Shown: positions 1 through 7,699, counted from the first letter of the stretch. The stretch: DNA of 64,000 nt from Accumulibacter sp964420975 (GCA_964420975.1 CAYQVH010000002.1:1-64000); one strand, 5' to 3'. Program-made: numbers and translations. Notes: a model not told the origin generated them from the letters alone.

Positions 1-55
1 ACTCTGGCACTTCAATGCCGTTTCGGGCAGGGGCGACCATCCCATTACGTTGGGC
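1..55 (+). other. Right part of an attC site ending in core GTTGGGC
   Basis: The core site GTTGGGC lies at 49-55 and matches the integron R'' consensus GTTRRRY. The next cassette should start at T50 and carry GCCCAAC near its right end; that sequence is present at 1117-1123. The bases before 49 should be the right arm of the previous cassette's attC (or attI), whose left arm is outside the window, so folding cannot be tested here. Confidence 0.6.
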
Positions 56-108
56 GTCTTGGCAAACGAGTGCCTTCCTGCCCTGCCCTGCCCGCCACAA
101 CAATCCGA

Positions 109-137
109 TTGACTTTCCTGCGAATCTTGGATATTCT
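109..137 (+). promoter_or_regulatory. Sigma70-type promoter of the NYN cassette
   Basis: TTGACT at 109-114 and TATTCT at 132-137 are separated by 17 bp, close to the consensus arrangement. Transcription would start near 144, leaving a leader of about 100 nt before the ATG at 242. The cassette would therefore not depend on an integron Pc promoter. Confidence 0.6.
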
Positions 138-189
138 GTCCTCATTGCTGCCGTCGTCCACTACATTTGTCTGGCACGGCAGCCTACCC

Positions 190-209
190 AAAGCCCCGAA
201 AGGGGCTTT
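190..209 (+). other. Perfect leader hairpin with GAAA tetraloop
   Basis: AAAGCCCC (190-197), GAAA (198-201) and GGGGCTTT (202-209) form a perfect 8-bp stem closed by a GNRA loop, in the predicted leader of the NYN gene. A second, tiny TCC-GAAA-GGA hairpin follows and includes part of the ribosome binding site. It could stabilise the mRNA or act as a weak attenuator; no long T-tract follows. Confidence 0.5.
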
Positions 210-241
210 ACCTATTCCCAACTCCGAAAGGAAGGTACGCC

Positions 242-1108
242 ATGGATCGTTATGCCATTTTCGTTGATGCCGGCTATTTCTTCGCTGCTGGCGCTCAAGC
301 CGCCTTTGGCAGCCGTACTCCCCCCATCACCCGCAAGCAGGTTTCAGTTAAGTCGCCTCAGGCGATGCTGGACGCTTTGTGCCATGAAGCGGCAGAGACC
401 ACTGACAACCTCCATCTGCTCCGTGTCTATTGGTACGACGCCATGCCTGGACCACGCATGTCACTCGATCAAACGGCCCTCGCATTACTCTCTGGTGTCA
501 AACTGCGGCTCGGCGCCATGAACAGTGTCGGAGAGCAAAAGGGTGTCGACTCCCTCATCGTAACCGACATCATCGACCTCGCCCGAAATCGGGCGATTTC
601 CGACGCCGTTGTAGTCACTGGCGACGAGGATTTGCGCATCGCCTTCCAAGTTGCCCAATCGTTCGGGGTGCGAGTGCATATTCTCGCTGCCGGCGACCCC
701 ACAAAGAACGTCAGCCCGCCCCTTCAGATGGAGGCAGACTCAGTGACGGCACTCGATTCTGCGTGGTTCGGCAGCCACTTTGACCTAATCGTTCCTGCGG
801 CAACTTCCTCGCTTTCCGCCGCCGCGCAAGTGATGTCTCCCAGCAAGGTAATTCCAGTTTCTCAGGCAATCGGCCTAGAGACCGCTATGCCTGCGGTAAT
901 TGCCGAGATGCTTTCCGTCATCCAACAAGATCAACTCGTGCAGTTGGTTGCACACGTCACAACTCAACGGACGATCCCGCCGGAGTACGACCGGCCGCTC
1001 ATCGCAAAGGTGTCGGCTGCTTTGTCTGGACAGCGTTTGACTGGCGATGAGATGCGACGCATCCGGGGCCAGTTCATCACCGCCATCAAAGCAACCCAAG
1101 GGCAATAA
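242..1108 (+). CDS. NYN (PIN-like nuclease fold) domain protein in an integron cassette
   Basis: The protein has 288 residues. The N-terminal half looks like a NYN/LabA-type PIN-like domain: a first strand with FVDAGY (Asp9), then DSLIVTDIIDLA (Asp103) and VVVTGDEDL (Asp128, Asp130). These acidic positions coordinate metal in NYN nucleases, so an RNase activity is plausible but not shown. The C-terminal half (about 185-288) is not recognised. The start at 242 has a good ribosome binding site (GGAAGG); an upstream in-frame start at 167 would lie in the leader. This is the only gene of its cassette, is read in the array's direction, and is followed 8 bp later by attC1. Its role in the cell is unknown. 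Confidence 0.8.
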   Translation: MDRYAIFVDAGYFFAAGAQAAFGSRTPPITRKQVSVKSPQAMLDALCHEAAETTDNLHLLRVYWYDAMPGPRMSLDQTALALLSGVKLRLGAMNSVGEQKGVDSLIVTDIIDLARNRAISDAVVVTGDEDLRIAFQVAQSFGVRVHILAAGDPTKNVSPPLQMEADSVTALDSAWFGSHFDLIVPAATSSLSAAAQVMSPSKVIPVSQAIGLETAMPAVIAEMLSVIQQDQLVQLVAHVTTQRTIPPEYDRPLIAKVSAALSGQRLTGDEMRRIRGQFITAIKATQGQ

Positions 1109-1116
1109 CTATCAAC

Positions 1117-1183
1117 GCCCAACAATCCGGTCCAGGGGACGGTCTGCAAGCTTCGCTTGCATCCCGCCCCTGACCTCCGACGT
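1117..1183 (+). other. attC1 (integron recombination site of the NYN cassette), core split by an intron
   Basis: Inverse core GCCCAAC is at 1117-1123, the exact complement of the cassette's own left core at 49-55. The inner arms pair as GGTC-AGGGG-CGG with two unpaired bases (C and A) on the left arm, and a GCAAGC/GCTTGC stem tips the hairpin; this asymmetry is the attC hallmark that sets strand choice by IntI. The right core begins GT at 1182-1183 and is interrupted by the group II intron, resuming with TATGCC at 3023. Confidence 0.75.
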
Positions 1184-3022
1184 GTGCGCCGGGCATGGCG
1201 CGTTACTTCCTAGGTGGAAGTCCTATGGCCAGGTTTTCGCAGAGCCGAAGGCAAGGAGAAGGGCAAGGGCGTTGCCGCGAGGCGGGGTCTGGAGGAAGCC
1301 CAATCCAAAGCTGCGGGGCGATGAACAAAAACCGGATCTGAGGCGTGATGCACTCGGGACGAGCGGGCACGTGACCGCAAAGTCCTCCCTCTGCGGCTGG
1401 GGTGCATTTTGTAAATCCGGCGTCTATGCAGCGAAGGTAACGAGTCTTACCCCGGGAGATCTCCCCGGTGCCTCGGAGGAGCGAGGCTGGGCGTTGGGTG
1501 ACTGGCGCTGAAACCCGTGGAGAAGTCAGCCGAGGGCAAAGTAGGTGGCGCTTCCCACCGAAGGCCCGAACGATGAAAGACGAAGGACCGTGACGAAGAG
1601 AGACGGGAGCGCATCTGACCACCTGCCACCGCAGGCTGCGGTTACCCCGCAGGATGAACTCGTCGCTGGATTGTCCGGGACCCCCCGAGTCGATTCCTTC
1701 CCAAGCGTTGCTGGCCCAAGTGCTGGAGCGGGCCAATTTGCGACGCGCCCTGAAGCAAGTGCGCCAGAACAAGGGCGCGCCGGGCCTCGACGGCATGACG
1801 GTCGATGCCCTGCCAGAGTACCTCCGACACCACTGGCCGGAAATCCGCGAGCAACTGGAAACGGGCAGCTACCGTCCGCAAACCGTCAAGCGCGTGGAAA
1901 TCGACAAGGCCGACGGGAAGAAACGCCCGCTGGGCATCCAGACGGTGCTGGACCGTTTCCTGCAGCAAGCCATCGCGCAAGTCATCTCGGCGCTATGGGA
2001 ACCGCACTTTCACCCCCAGAGCTACGGATTCCGCCCCAAACGGTCGGCCCACCAGGCCGTCCGCGCTGTCCAGGCCAACATCCGAGCCGGATACCACTGG
2101 GGGGTAGACCTGGACCTGCAAGCCTTCTTCGACCGGGTGAACCAGGATCGACTCATGGCGCGGCTGAAAACCCGTGTCCCGGATGCCGACCTGCTACGCT
2201 TGATCAATCGCTTCCTGAAGGCTGGCGTGAGCATCGAGGGTCAGATACACCCCACGACGCTCGGGGTGCCGCAAGGGGGCCCGCTCTCGCCTGTGCTGGC
2301 CAACGCGGTGCTGGATGAACTGGATTGGGAGCTGGAACGGCGCGGCCACCGCTTCGTCCGCTATGCCGATGACGGCAACCTTCTGGTCAAGAGCCAGCGT
2401 GCGGGTGAGCGGGTGATGGCCAGCGTGACACGCTTTGTCAGTGACTCGCTGCGGCTCACAGTGAATCCATTGAAAAGCGCGGTGGATCGGCCCATGAACC
2501 GCAAGTTCCTGGGCTTCACGGTCAGCCGCAACGGTGCCCGACTCAAGGTGGCCGACAAGGCCCTCGACCAGCTCAAGGACCGTGTGCGGGAATTGACCCG
2601 TCGGACAAGAGGCACCACCTTCGCCGCCGTCGTCGCAGAGCTTCGAGAAACCCTGCTGGGTTGGAAAGCGTACTTCGGAATCACCGAGGTGCTGAGCCCT
2701 CTGCGCGACCTCGACAAGTGGGTACGACGCAAGTTACGCTGCTATCTCTGGAAACAATGGGGTCGAGCGGGCTATCGGGAACTACGCAAACGCGGCGTGT
2801 CGGTGCGTGAAGCGTGGAATACCAGCCAGTCCGCACACGGTCCATGGCGGGTGTCGCAGACGCCGGCCCTGTCGATCGCGCTCCCGTTGCGCTTCTTCGA
2901 ACAAATGGGACTACCGAGCCTTGCGCCGCGGTAGGAATTCAATTCATCGAACCGCCGGATACGTGACCCGTTCGTCCGGTGGTGTGGGAGGGGGAGGCCG
3001 CGAGGCTTTCTCCTATCCCGAT
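1184..3022 (+). mobile_element. Group II intron, full-length copy 1, inserted in an attC core
   Basis: The element starts with GTGCG, the canonical group II 5' end, and ends CCCGAT. Joining its flanks restores GT+TATGC, a perfect attC core. Near the 3' end, 2960-2993 folds like domain V (CCGCCGGA pairing with TCCGGTGG), with a short domain VI after it. It encodes a reverse transcriptase without a DNA endonuclease domain. Insertion directly after a folded attC stem is the known habit of group IIC-attC introns, so that class is the best guess. The 1,839 nt appear identical to the copy at 4908-6746. The exact splice points could shift by 2 nt because the flanks repeat GT and TA. Confidence 0.85.
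1654..2934 (+). CDS. ltrA: Group II intron reverse transcriptase/maturase (copy 1)
   Basis: The 426-residue intron-encoded protein makes cDNA of the intron during retrohoming and assists splicing as a maturase. RT motifs run in order: LDGMTVD near residue 46, KKRPLGIQ near 88, QSYGFRPKRSAHQA near 121-134, the palm aspartates in VDLDLQAFFD, VPQGGPLSP, and the catalytic YADD in VRYADDGNLLV near 237. The maturase X domain follows (ETLLGWKAYFG, WVRRKLRCYLWKQWG). There is no C-terminal HNH endonuclease domain, as in bacterial class C and some other classes. The start at 1654 is the first in-frame ATG near the RT0 region; no strong ribosome binding site is evident. Confidence 0.9.
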   Translation: MNSSLDCPGPPESIPSQALLAQVLERANLRRALKQVRQNKGAPGLDGMTVDALPEYLRHHWPEIREQLETGSYRPQTVKRVEIDKADGKKRPLGIQTVLDRFLQQAIAQVISALWEPHFHPQSYGFRPKRSAHQAVRAVQANIRAGYHWGVDLDLQAFFDRVNQDRLMARLKTRVPDADLLRLINRFLKAGVSIEGQIHPTTLGVPQGGPLSPVLANAVLDELDWELERRGHRFVRYADDGNLLVKSQRAGERVMASVTRFVSDSLRLTVNPLKSAVDRPMNRKFLGFTVSRNGARLKVADKALDQLKDRVRELTRRTRGTTFAAVVAELRETLLGWKAYFGITEVLSPLRDLDKWVRRKLRCYLWKQWGRAGYRELRKRGVSVREAWNTSQSAHGPWRVSQTPALSIALPLRFFEQMGLPSLAPR

Positions 3023-3107
3023 TATGCCTCGCAGGTCATCATGCGTTCCCTGTCTGATGGCGTAACCTGTAACATGATTGCTTGGCTCTCACAGCGGCTG
3101 CAATCAG

Positions 3108-3938
3108 ATGACTGAAAAAGCAAAATTCGCAAGAAAACTGGAACAGTTCGTCACCGAACTACGAGATCATGTCAGCAGTGGCGATGGCCAATGGACAGTC
3201 AAAGGATTTATCGACATCTTCAAGAACGTTTACACGATCTCGTCAGACACAAAGATCGTCTCGAAAATTCTTGAGATTCACCTCTTTCCGAAAATTCTCG
3301 CGTTTGCTCAGGCCAACGGGTACAAAGTTGTTCTCGCTGAGCACCAGAATTACTACCCGGATATTTCGTTCGTAAAAGCAAACGATGAGTCCGTAAGGTT
3401 CGCTGTTGATTTCAAGACAACATACAGAAACCCCAAGAAGCCACATCTATGCAACGGCTTTACGCTGGGTTCGCATGGTGAATATTTCGAGAATAGAACC
3501 AGCACCAAGAACATCCAGTTTCCCTACGGGAGCTACTCGGGCCATTTCTGTCTTGGCATCATCTATGACAGGGCGGAAGGAGCGACAATCGACGAAACAA
3601 GAGCCCATGGAATTGATGAACTGCACTCAATTACTTCCGTGGCACGAAACTTCCATTTCTTTGTCACAGAGAAATGGAAGATTGCAAGCGATAGAGGCGG
3701 AAGCGGCAACACGGCTAACATCGGTAGCATAAACAACATAGCCGACATCATCACGGGCAAGGGAATGTTCTCGAAACTCGGAGAGGAGTGGTTTGACGAA
3801 TACTGGATGAACTACAAGAAGATAACTGTCCAAGACGGAAAAGGTGGCACCAAGAAAATATCCACGCTTCGGGAGTTTGTCGAATACAAGAGCGGCGATG
3901 TTTCTCTGGTGGTCGATAAAAGGAACGGTGAAGAATGA
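3108..3938 (+). CDS. EcoRV-like type II restriction endonuclease
   Basis: The protein (276 residues) resembles EcoRV along most of its length. The catalytic motif is visible: Glu57 in SKILEIHLF, Pro84-Asp85 in YYPDISF, and Asp101-x-Lys103 in VDFKTTY, matching EcoRV Glu45, Pro73-Asp74, Asp90 and Lys92. The DNA-recognition loop GSGNTANIGSI (about 198-208) nearly copies the GSGNTTNIGSI of EcoRV, so cleavage of GATATC is the natural prediction. The start at 3108 is chosen over a TTG at 3078 because it aligns with the family N terminus; neither has a good ribosome binding site. The gene overlaps its methyltransferase by 4 bp. Its base composition is clearly more AT-rich than the flanking introns and chromosome, which suggests transfer. 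Confidence 0.88.
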   Translation: MTEKAKFARKLEQFVTELRDHVSSGDGQWTVKGFIDIFKNVYTISSDTKIVSKILEIHLFPKILAFAQANGYKVVLAEHQNYYPDISFVKANDESVRFAVDFKTTYRNPKKPHLCNGFTLGSHGEYFENRTSTKNIQFPYGSYSGHFCLGIIYDRAEGATIDETRAHGIDELHSITSVARNFHFFVTEKWKIASDRGGSGNTANIGSINNIADIITGKGMFSKLGEEWFDEYWMNYKKITVQDGKGGTKKISTLREFVEYKSGDVSLVVDKRNGEE

Positions 3939-4852
3939 CCATAAAAGTTGGTGTGCCGCCGATCAAATCACAGGGCATAAAAACAAAGCTCGTCCCTTGG
4001 ATACAAAGCATTCTTCCGAGCAATTTTGACGGCACATGGATTGAACCATTCATGGGTACTGGAGCCGTGGCTTTCAATGTCGCGCCACGGCGTGCCCTCT
4101 TGTGCGACTCAAACCCACACCTTATTAATTTCTACGCCAGCATAGCGTCAGGCGAAATAACGCCTGAAGTGGTCAAGGAATTTCTTACCCGCGAAGGGGA
4201 AGTGCTTTTGTCAAAAGGCGAAGATCACTACTACTTCGTCAGGGAAAGATTTAACGCAGAACATTCCCCCCTCGATTTTTTGTTCGTTAATCGCGCTGGG
4301 TTCAATGGAATGATCCGCTTCAATAGAAAGGGGGGCTTCAATATTCCGTTTTGTAGAAAACCCCAACGATTTGCCCAAGCTTATGTAACTAAAATTGCCA
4401 ACCAGGTTGCGTGGGTCAGTAAGATCATCAAGGCAAAAGAATTCACTTTCAAATGCCAAGATTTCAATAAGACGATACAAGACGCGTCACCGAACGACAT
4501 TATTTACTGTGACCCGCCATACATTGATCGGCATGTTGATTATTACAACGGATGGGATGATGGTCATGAACGAGAGCTTTTTGACCGGCTCTCAGGCTTT
4601 GCCGGAAAATTCATTTTGTCGACCTGGCATCACAATGACTACCGCGAAAACGAATATGTGAAATGCTTGTGGTCAGAACACCACGTTCTTACACGGGAGC
4701 ATTTCTATCATGTAGGTGGAAAAGAAGAAAATAGAAACCCAGTCGTTGAAGCGCTAGTAACCAACTTCACGGCAGTCTCTATGCACCGCCGCGAAGAACA
4801 CCAAGTCCAATACATCCTGCTTGAACCGCCAGCGGAATATAGCGTGGCATAA
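3935..4852 (+). CDS. Dam-like (D12 class) DNA adenine methyltransferase, partner of the EcoRV-like enzyme
   Basis: The 305-residue protein should methylate adenine at N6 using S-adenosylmethionine and protect host DNA from the neighbouring endonuclease. The D12-class order is visible: PPIKSQGIKTKLVPWI (8-23), the SAM-binding motif EPFMGTGAVAF (37-47), and the catalytic DPPY at 193-196 in IIYCDPPYID. M.EcoRV belongs to the same class, which strengthens the pairing. ATGA overlap with the endonuclease stop implies translational coupling. The stop codon TAA lies inside the attC2 inverse core (GCATAAC), so the gene fills the cassette to its end. The target GATATC is inferred from the partner only. 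Confidence 0.9.
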   Translation: MTIKVGVPPIKSQGIKTKLVPWIQSILPSNFDGTWIEPFMGTGAVAFNVAPRRALLCDSNPHLINFYASIASGEITPEVVKEFLTREGEVLLSKGEDHYYFVRERFNAEHSPLDFLFVNRAGFNGMIRFNRKGGFNIPFCRKPQRFAQAYVTKIANQVAWVSKIIKAKEFTFKCQDFNKTIQDASPNDIIYCDPPYIDRHVDYYNGWDDGHERELFDRLSGFAGKFILSTWHHNDYRENEYVKCLWSEHHVLTREHFYHVGGKEENRNPVVEALVTNFTAVSMHRREEHQVQYILLEPPAEYSVA

Positions 4853-4907
4853 CCCTGCGTTCGAGGCGACCTGCGCGAAAAACTGCGCAGGCGCCTCAAC
4901 TCCACGT
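4847..4907 (+). other. attC2 (site of the R-M cassette), core split by an intron
   Basis: Inverse core GCATAAC (4847-4853) is the exact complement of the R-M cassette's own left core GT+TATGC (1182-1183 plus 3023-3027). The stem GAGGCG (4863-4868) and CCTGCGC (4870-4876) pairs with GCGCAGG (4885-4891) and CGCCTC (4892-4897), leaving C4862 and A4869 unpaired on the left arm, the same pattern as attC1. The right core starts GT at 4906-4907 and continues as TAGAC at 6747 after the second intron. Confidence 0.8.
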
Positions 4908-6746
4908 GTGCGCCGGGCATGGCGCGTTACTTCCTAGGTGGAAGTCCTATGGCCAGGTTTTCGCAGAGCCGAAGGCAAGGAGAAGGGCAAGGGCGTTGCC
5001 GCGAGGCGGGGTCTGGAGGAAGCCCAATCCAAAGCTGCGGGGCGATGAACAAAAACCGGATCTGAGGCGTGATGCACTCGGGACGAGCGGGCACGTGACC
5101 GCAAAGTCCTCCCTCTGCGGCTGGGGTGCATTTTGTAAATCCGGCGTCTATGCAGCGAAGGTAACGAGTCTTACCCCGGGAGATCTCCCCGGTGCCTCGG
5201 AGGAGCGAGGCTGGGCGTTGGGTGACTGGCGCTGAAACCCGTGGAGAAGTCAGCCGAGGGCAAAGTAGGTGGCGCTTCCCACCGAAGGCCCGAACGATGA
5301 AAGACGAAGGACCGTGACGAAGAGAGACGGGAGCGCATCTGACCACCTGCCACCGCAGGCTGCGGTTACCCCGCAGGATGAACTCGTCGCTGGATTGTCC
5401 GGGACCCCCCGAGTCGATTCCTTCCCAAGCGTTGCTGGCCCAAGTGCTGGAGCGGGCCAATTTGCGACGCGCCCTGAAGCAAGTGCGCCAGAACAAGGGC
5501 GCGCCGGGCCTCGACGGCATGACGGTCGATGCCCTGCCAGAGTACCTCCGACACCACTGGCCGGAAATCCGCGAGCAACTGGAAACGGGCAGCTACCGTC
5601 CGCAAACCGTCAAGCGCGTGGAAATCGACAAGGCCGACGGGAAGAAACGCCCGCTGGGCATCCAGACGGTGCTGGACCGTTTCCTGCAGCAAGCCATCGC
5701 GCAAGTCATCTCGGCGCTATGGGAACCGCACTTTCACCCCCAGAGCTACGGATTCCGCCCCAAACGGTCGGCCCACCAGGCCGTCCGCGCTGTCCAGGCC
5801 AACATCCGAGCCGGATACCACTGGGGGGTAGACCTGGACCTGCAAGCCTTCTTCGACCGGGTGAACCAGGATCGACTCATGGCGCGGCTGAAAACCCGTG
5901 TCCCGGATGCCGACCTGCTACGCTTGATCAATCGCTTCCTGAAGGCTGGCGTGAGCATCGAGGGTCAGATACACCCCACGACGCTCGGGGTGCCGCAAGG
6001 GGGCCCGCTCTCGCCTGTGCTGGCCAACGCGGTGCTGGATGAACTGGATTGGGAGCTGGAACGGCGCGGCCACCGCTTCGTCCGCTATGCCGATGACGGC
6101 AACCTTCTGGTCAAGAGCCAGCGTGCGGGTGAGCGGGTGATGGCCAGCGTGACACGCTTTGTCAGTGACTCGCTGCGGCTCACAGTGAATCCATTGAAAA
6201 GCGCGGTGGATCGGCCCATGAACCGCAAGTTCCTGGGCTTCACGGTCAGCCGCAACGGTGCCCGACTCAAGGTGGCCGACAAGGCCCTCGACCAGCTCAA
6301 GGACCGTGTGCGGGAATTGACCCGTCGGACAAGAGGCACCACCTTCGCCGCCGTCGTCGCAGAGCTTCGAGAAACCCTGCTGGGTTGGAAAGCGTACTTC
6401 GGAATCACCGAGGTGCTGAGCCCTCTGCGCGACCTCGACAAGTGGGTACGACGCAAGTTACGCTGCTATCTCTGGAAACAATGGGGTCGAGCGGGCTATC
6501 GGGAACTACGCAAACGCGGCGTGTCGGTGCGTGAAGCGTGGAATACCAGCCAGTCCGCACACGGTCCATGGCGGGTGTCGCAGACGCCGGCCCTGTCGAT
6601 CGCGCTCCCGTTGCGCTTCTTCGAACAAATGGGACTACCGAGCCTTGCGCCGCGGTAGGAATTCAATTCATCGAACCGCCGGATACGTGACCCGTTCGTC
6701 CGGTGGTGTGGGAGGGGGAGGCCGCGAGGCTTTCTCCTATCCCGAT
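4908..6746 (+). mobile_element. Group II intron, full-length copy 2, inserted in an attC core
   Basis: This appears identical in sequence to the intron at 1184-3022 over all 1,839 nt, including the RT gene, and lies in the same orientation 3,724 bp downstream. Its flanks join to GT+TAGAC, the left core of the BrnT-BrnA cassette. Identity of both copies means recent duplication by retrohoming, gene conversion, or homologous exchange. As direct repeats they could recombine and delete, or circularise, the intervening R-M cassette plus one intron. Confidence 0.87.
5378..6658 (+). CDS. ltrA: Group II intron reverse transcriptase/maturase (copy 2)
   Basis: The 426-residue product is identical to that of copy 1 at 1654-2934, with intact RT motifs (GFRPKRSAHQA, VPQGGPLSP, YADD) and maturase domain and no endonuclease domain. 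Both copies are uninterrupted, so at least one active maturase could serve all introns of the array, including the ORF-less one at 10304-10566. Confidence 0.9.
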   Translation: MNSSLDCPGPPESIPSQALLAQVLERANLRRALKQVRQNKGAPGLDGMTVDALPEYLRHHWPEIREQLETGSYRPQTVKRVEIDKADGKKRPLGIQTVLDRFLQQAIAQVISALWEPHFHPQSYGFRPKRSAHQAVRAVQANIRAGYHWGVDLDLQAFFDRVNQDRLMARLKTRVPDADLLRLINRFLKAGVSIEGQIHPTTLGVPQGGPLSPVLANAVLDELDWELERRGHRFVRYADDGNLLVKSQRAGERVMASVTRFVSDSLRLTVNPLKSAVDRPMNRKFLGFTVSRNGARLKVADKALDQLKDRVRELTRRTRGTTFAAVVAELRETLLGWKAYFGITEVLSPLRDLDKWVRRKLRCYLWKQWGRAGYRELRKRGVSVREAWNTSQSAHGPWRVSQTPALSIALPLRFFEQMGLPSLAPR

Positions 6747-6768
6747 TAGACCGCATTATGCCGTCGCG

Positions 6769-7089
6769 CTACGCAGCCTTATGTTCAGCCACGTACTCTC
6801 GCAAAGCTTCGTTCATGCGTGTTTGCCAACCCTCGCCGGTTGCCTTGAAGTACGCTAGAACTTCGGGGCTGTACCGCACAGTAACCGCTACTTTAGTTGG
6901 GCGCTTTTGCGGTCCTCGCTGCCCAGGCAAGCGAACTTTGCCCTTCGCCCAAAATTCCGCTACTGCTTGCGCGTCGTTCGGGTCATATGGGCACTCGGGG
7001 TCATCTATACGTTCTGGAGCAGCAGCCAACGCCGCTGCCACTTGTTCCTTGTTAAAGGCCAAGGGCTTGGAAGTACGCTCTCGTTTCAT
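6769..7089 (-). CDS. brnA: BrnA-family antitoxin
   Basis: The 106-residue protein carries the BrnA C-terminal signature GQRGPQKRPTKVAVTVRYSPEVLAYFKATGEGWQTRMNEALREY in its second half, a ribbon-helix-helix DNA-binding domain that also neutralises BrnT. BrnA normally represses its own operon with BrnT. The ATG at 7089 is preferred; a GTG three codons upstream (7098) is possible. It overlaps the end of brnT by about 38 bp, the usual coupled order toxin then antitoxin. The operon runs against the direction of the integron array and ends just inside the cassette's left border. Confidence 0.85.
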   Translation of the reverse strand: MKRERTSKPLAFNKEQVAAALAAAPERIDDPECPYDPNDAQAVAEFWAKGKVRLPGQRGPQKRPTKVAVTVRYSPEVLAYFKATGEGWQTRMNEALREYVAEHKAA

Positions 7090-7324
7090 GCTTGTCACCG
7101 TACCGACAGGAAATTACTCGGGCGCTGTCATCGCGCTCCGTCCATACCAGGAAAACGACTCGCCCTTGAAACAAGCCCAAGCGCTGCAACCGCTTTTCGC
7201 CGTAGGCTTCCCGTTCGTCTTCCACCGTGACCAAGGGCGCGTCAAGCACGCAACCAATCTCCGCAAGGTCAATGCCGTGAGCCTTCAGGTTCTTGGCGCG
7301 CTTGCTTTCGTCCCATGTGATCAT
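7052..7324 (-). CDS. brnT: BrnT-family ribonuclease toxin
   Basis: The 90-residue protein matches the BrnT family: N-terminal ITWDESKRAKNLKAHGIDL, then VVFLVWTERDDSARVISCRYGDKHETRAY, the conserved Arg-Ile-Ser core of these RelE-like toxins. BrnT cleaves RNA and slows growth until bound by BrnA. The ATG at 7324 lies only 6 bp downstream of the -10 box, so the mRNA may start at or almost at the start codon. The pair would stabilise the cassette array against loss, a known role of toxin-antitoxin cassettes in large integrons. Confidence 0.88.
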   Translation of the reverse strand: MITWDESKRAKNLKAHGIDLAEIGCVLDAPLVTVEDEREAYGEKRLQRLGLFQGRVVFLVWTERDDSARVISCRYGDKHETRAYFQALGL

Positions 7325-7330
7325 GCGCTA

Positions 7331-7360
7331 AATGTAGTTACAAACAACGTCGGTTGTCAA
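7331..7360 (-). promoter_or_regulatory. Promoter of brnT-brnA with overlapping repeat elements
   Basis: On the minus strand TTGACA (7360-7355) and TACATT (7336-7331) are separated by 18 bp, a near-consensus sigma70 promoter. Related motifs GTTACAAACA and TGTTTGTGGTTAC flank the -35 box as an imperfect inverted repeat, a plausible BrnA operator. The predicted start point falls on or next to the brnT ATG. Confidence 0.6.
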
Positions 7361-7383
7361 GCTGTTTGTGGTTACAAAATGCG

Positions 7384-7446
7384 GTCTAACTACCAAGGTT
7401 AGATCGTGATCGCGAAGCGAGCCACGATCTGAACCCTTTGTTGGAC
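7384..7446 (-). other. attC3, with reversed asymmetry
   Basis: GTCTAAC (7384-7390) and GTTGGAC (7440-7446) bound a 63-bp imperfect palindrome: GGTT-AGATCGTG on the left pairs with CACGATCT-G-AACC on the right. GTCTAAC is the complement of the cassette's left core GT+TAGAC. Here the unpaired base (G7431) sits on the right arm, whereas in attC1, attC2 and the attC4 arm the unpaired bases sit on the left arm. By that criterion this site points the opposite way, as do the brn genes beside it. Confidence 0.65.
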
Positions 7447-7699
7447 GAGCCCGGTCCCTGAGTGTCGCGATGGGCACCCGGTAGCAAATATCTTTTTGGA
7501 ATTGCTTTGGCAGCAAGCCGGATCGGGTCCGGATGCTGCCCAATCGGTCCCATCGAGCCTGCCATTGCGGCAAGGCCCGGCCGAAAGGGGGCAAATCTGC
7601 GCAATTTGCCCGCCATGGGCGCCGATTCCTGGCGCGCGCGTCCCTCAGCGCATGGGCGCCGATGCCCCGCCGCTCGCCGGAAGTGTTTGGCCTACACGA

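Noticed and set aside
1182..1183. Placing the intron start at GTGTGCG (1182) rather than GTGCG (1184)
   Set aside because: Starting at 1184 with the end at 3022 restores perfect cores GTTATGC and GTTAGAC and gives the canonical GTGYG 5' end; the earlier start does not.
1203..1796. Long minus-strand frame (197 codons) in the 5' part of both introns, and a 257-codon plus frame at 1545-2318
   Set aside because: They occur in both intron copies only because the introns are identical; they overlap ribozyme domains or the RT gene in another frame and give arginine/proline-rich products without motifs.
3023..3107. Controller-protein gene or clear promoter ahead of the R-M genes
   Set aside because: Only a weak TTCCCT-18-TAACAT arrangement is present and the leader frame is too short for a helix-turn-helix controller.
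4863..4897. Strong hairpin after the methyltransferase read as a transcription terminator
   Set aside because: It carries the attC pattern (inverse core GCATAAC, two unpaired bases on the left arm, split core after it) and lacks a T-tract.
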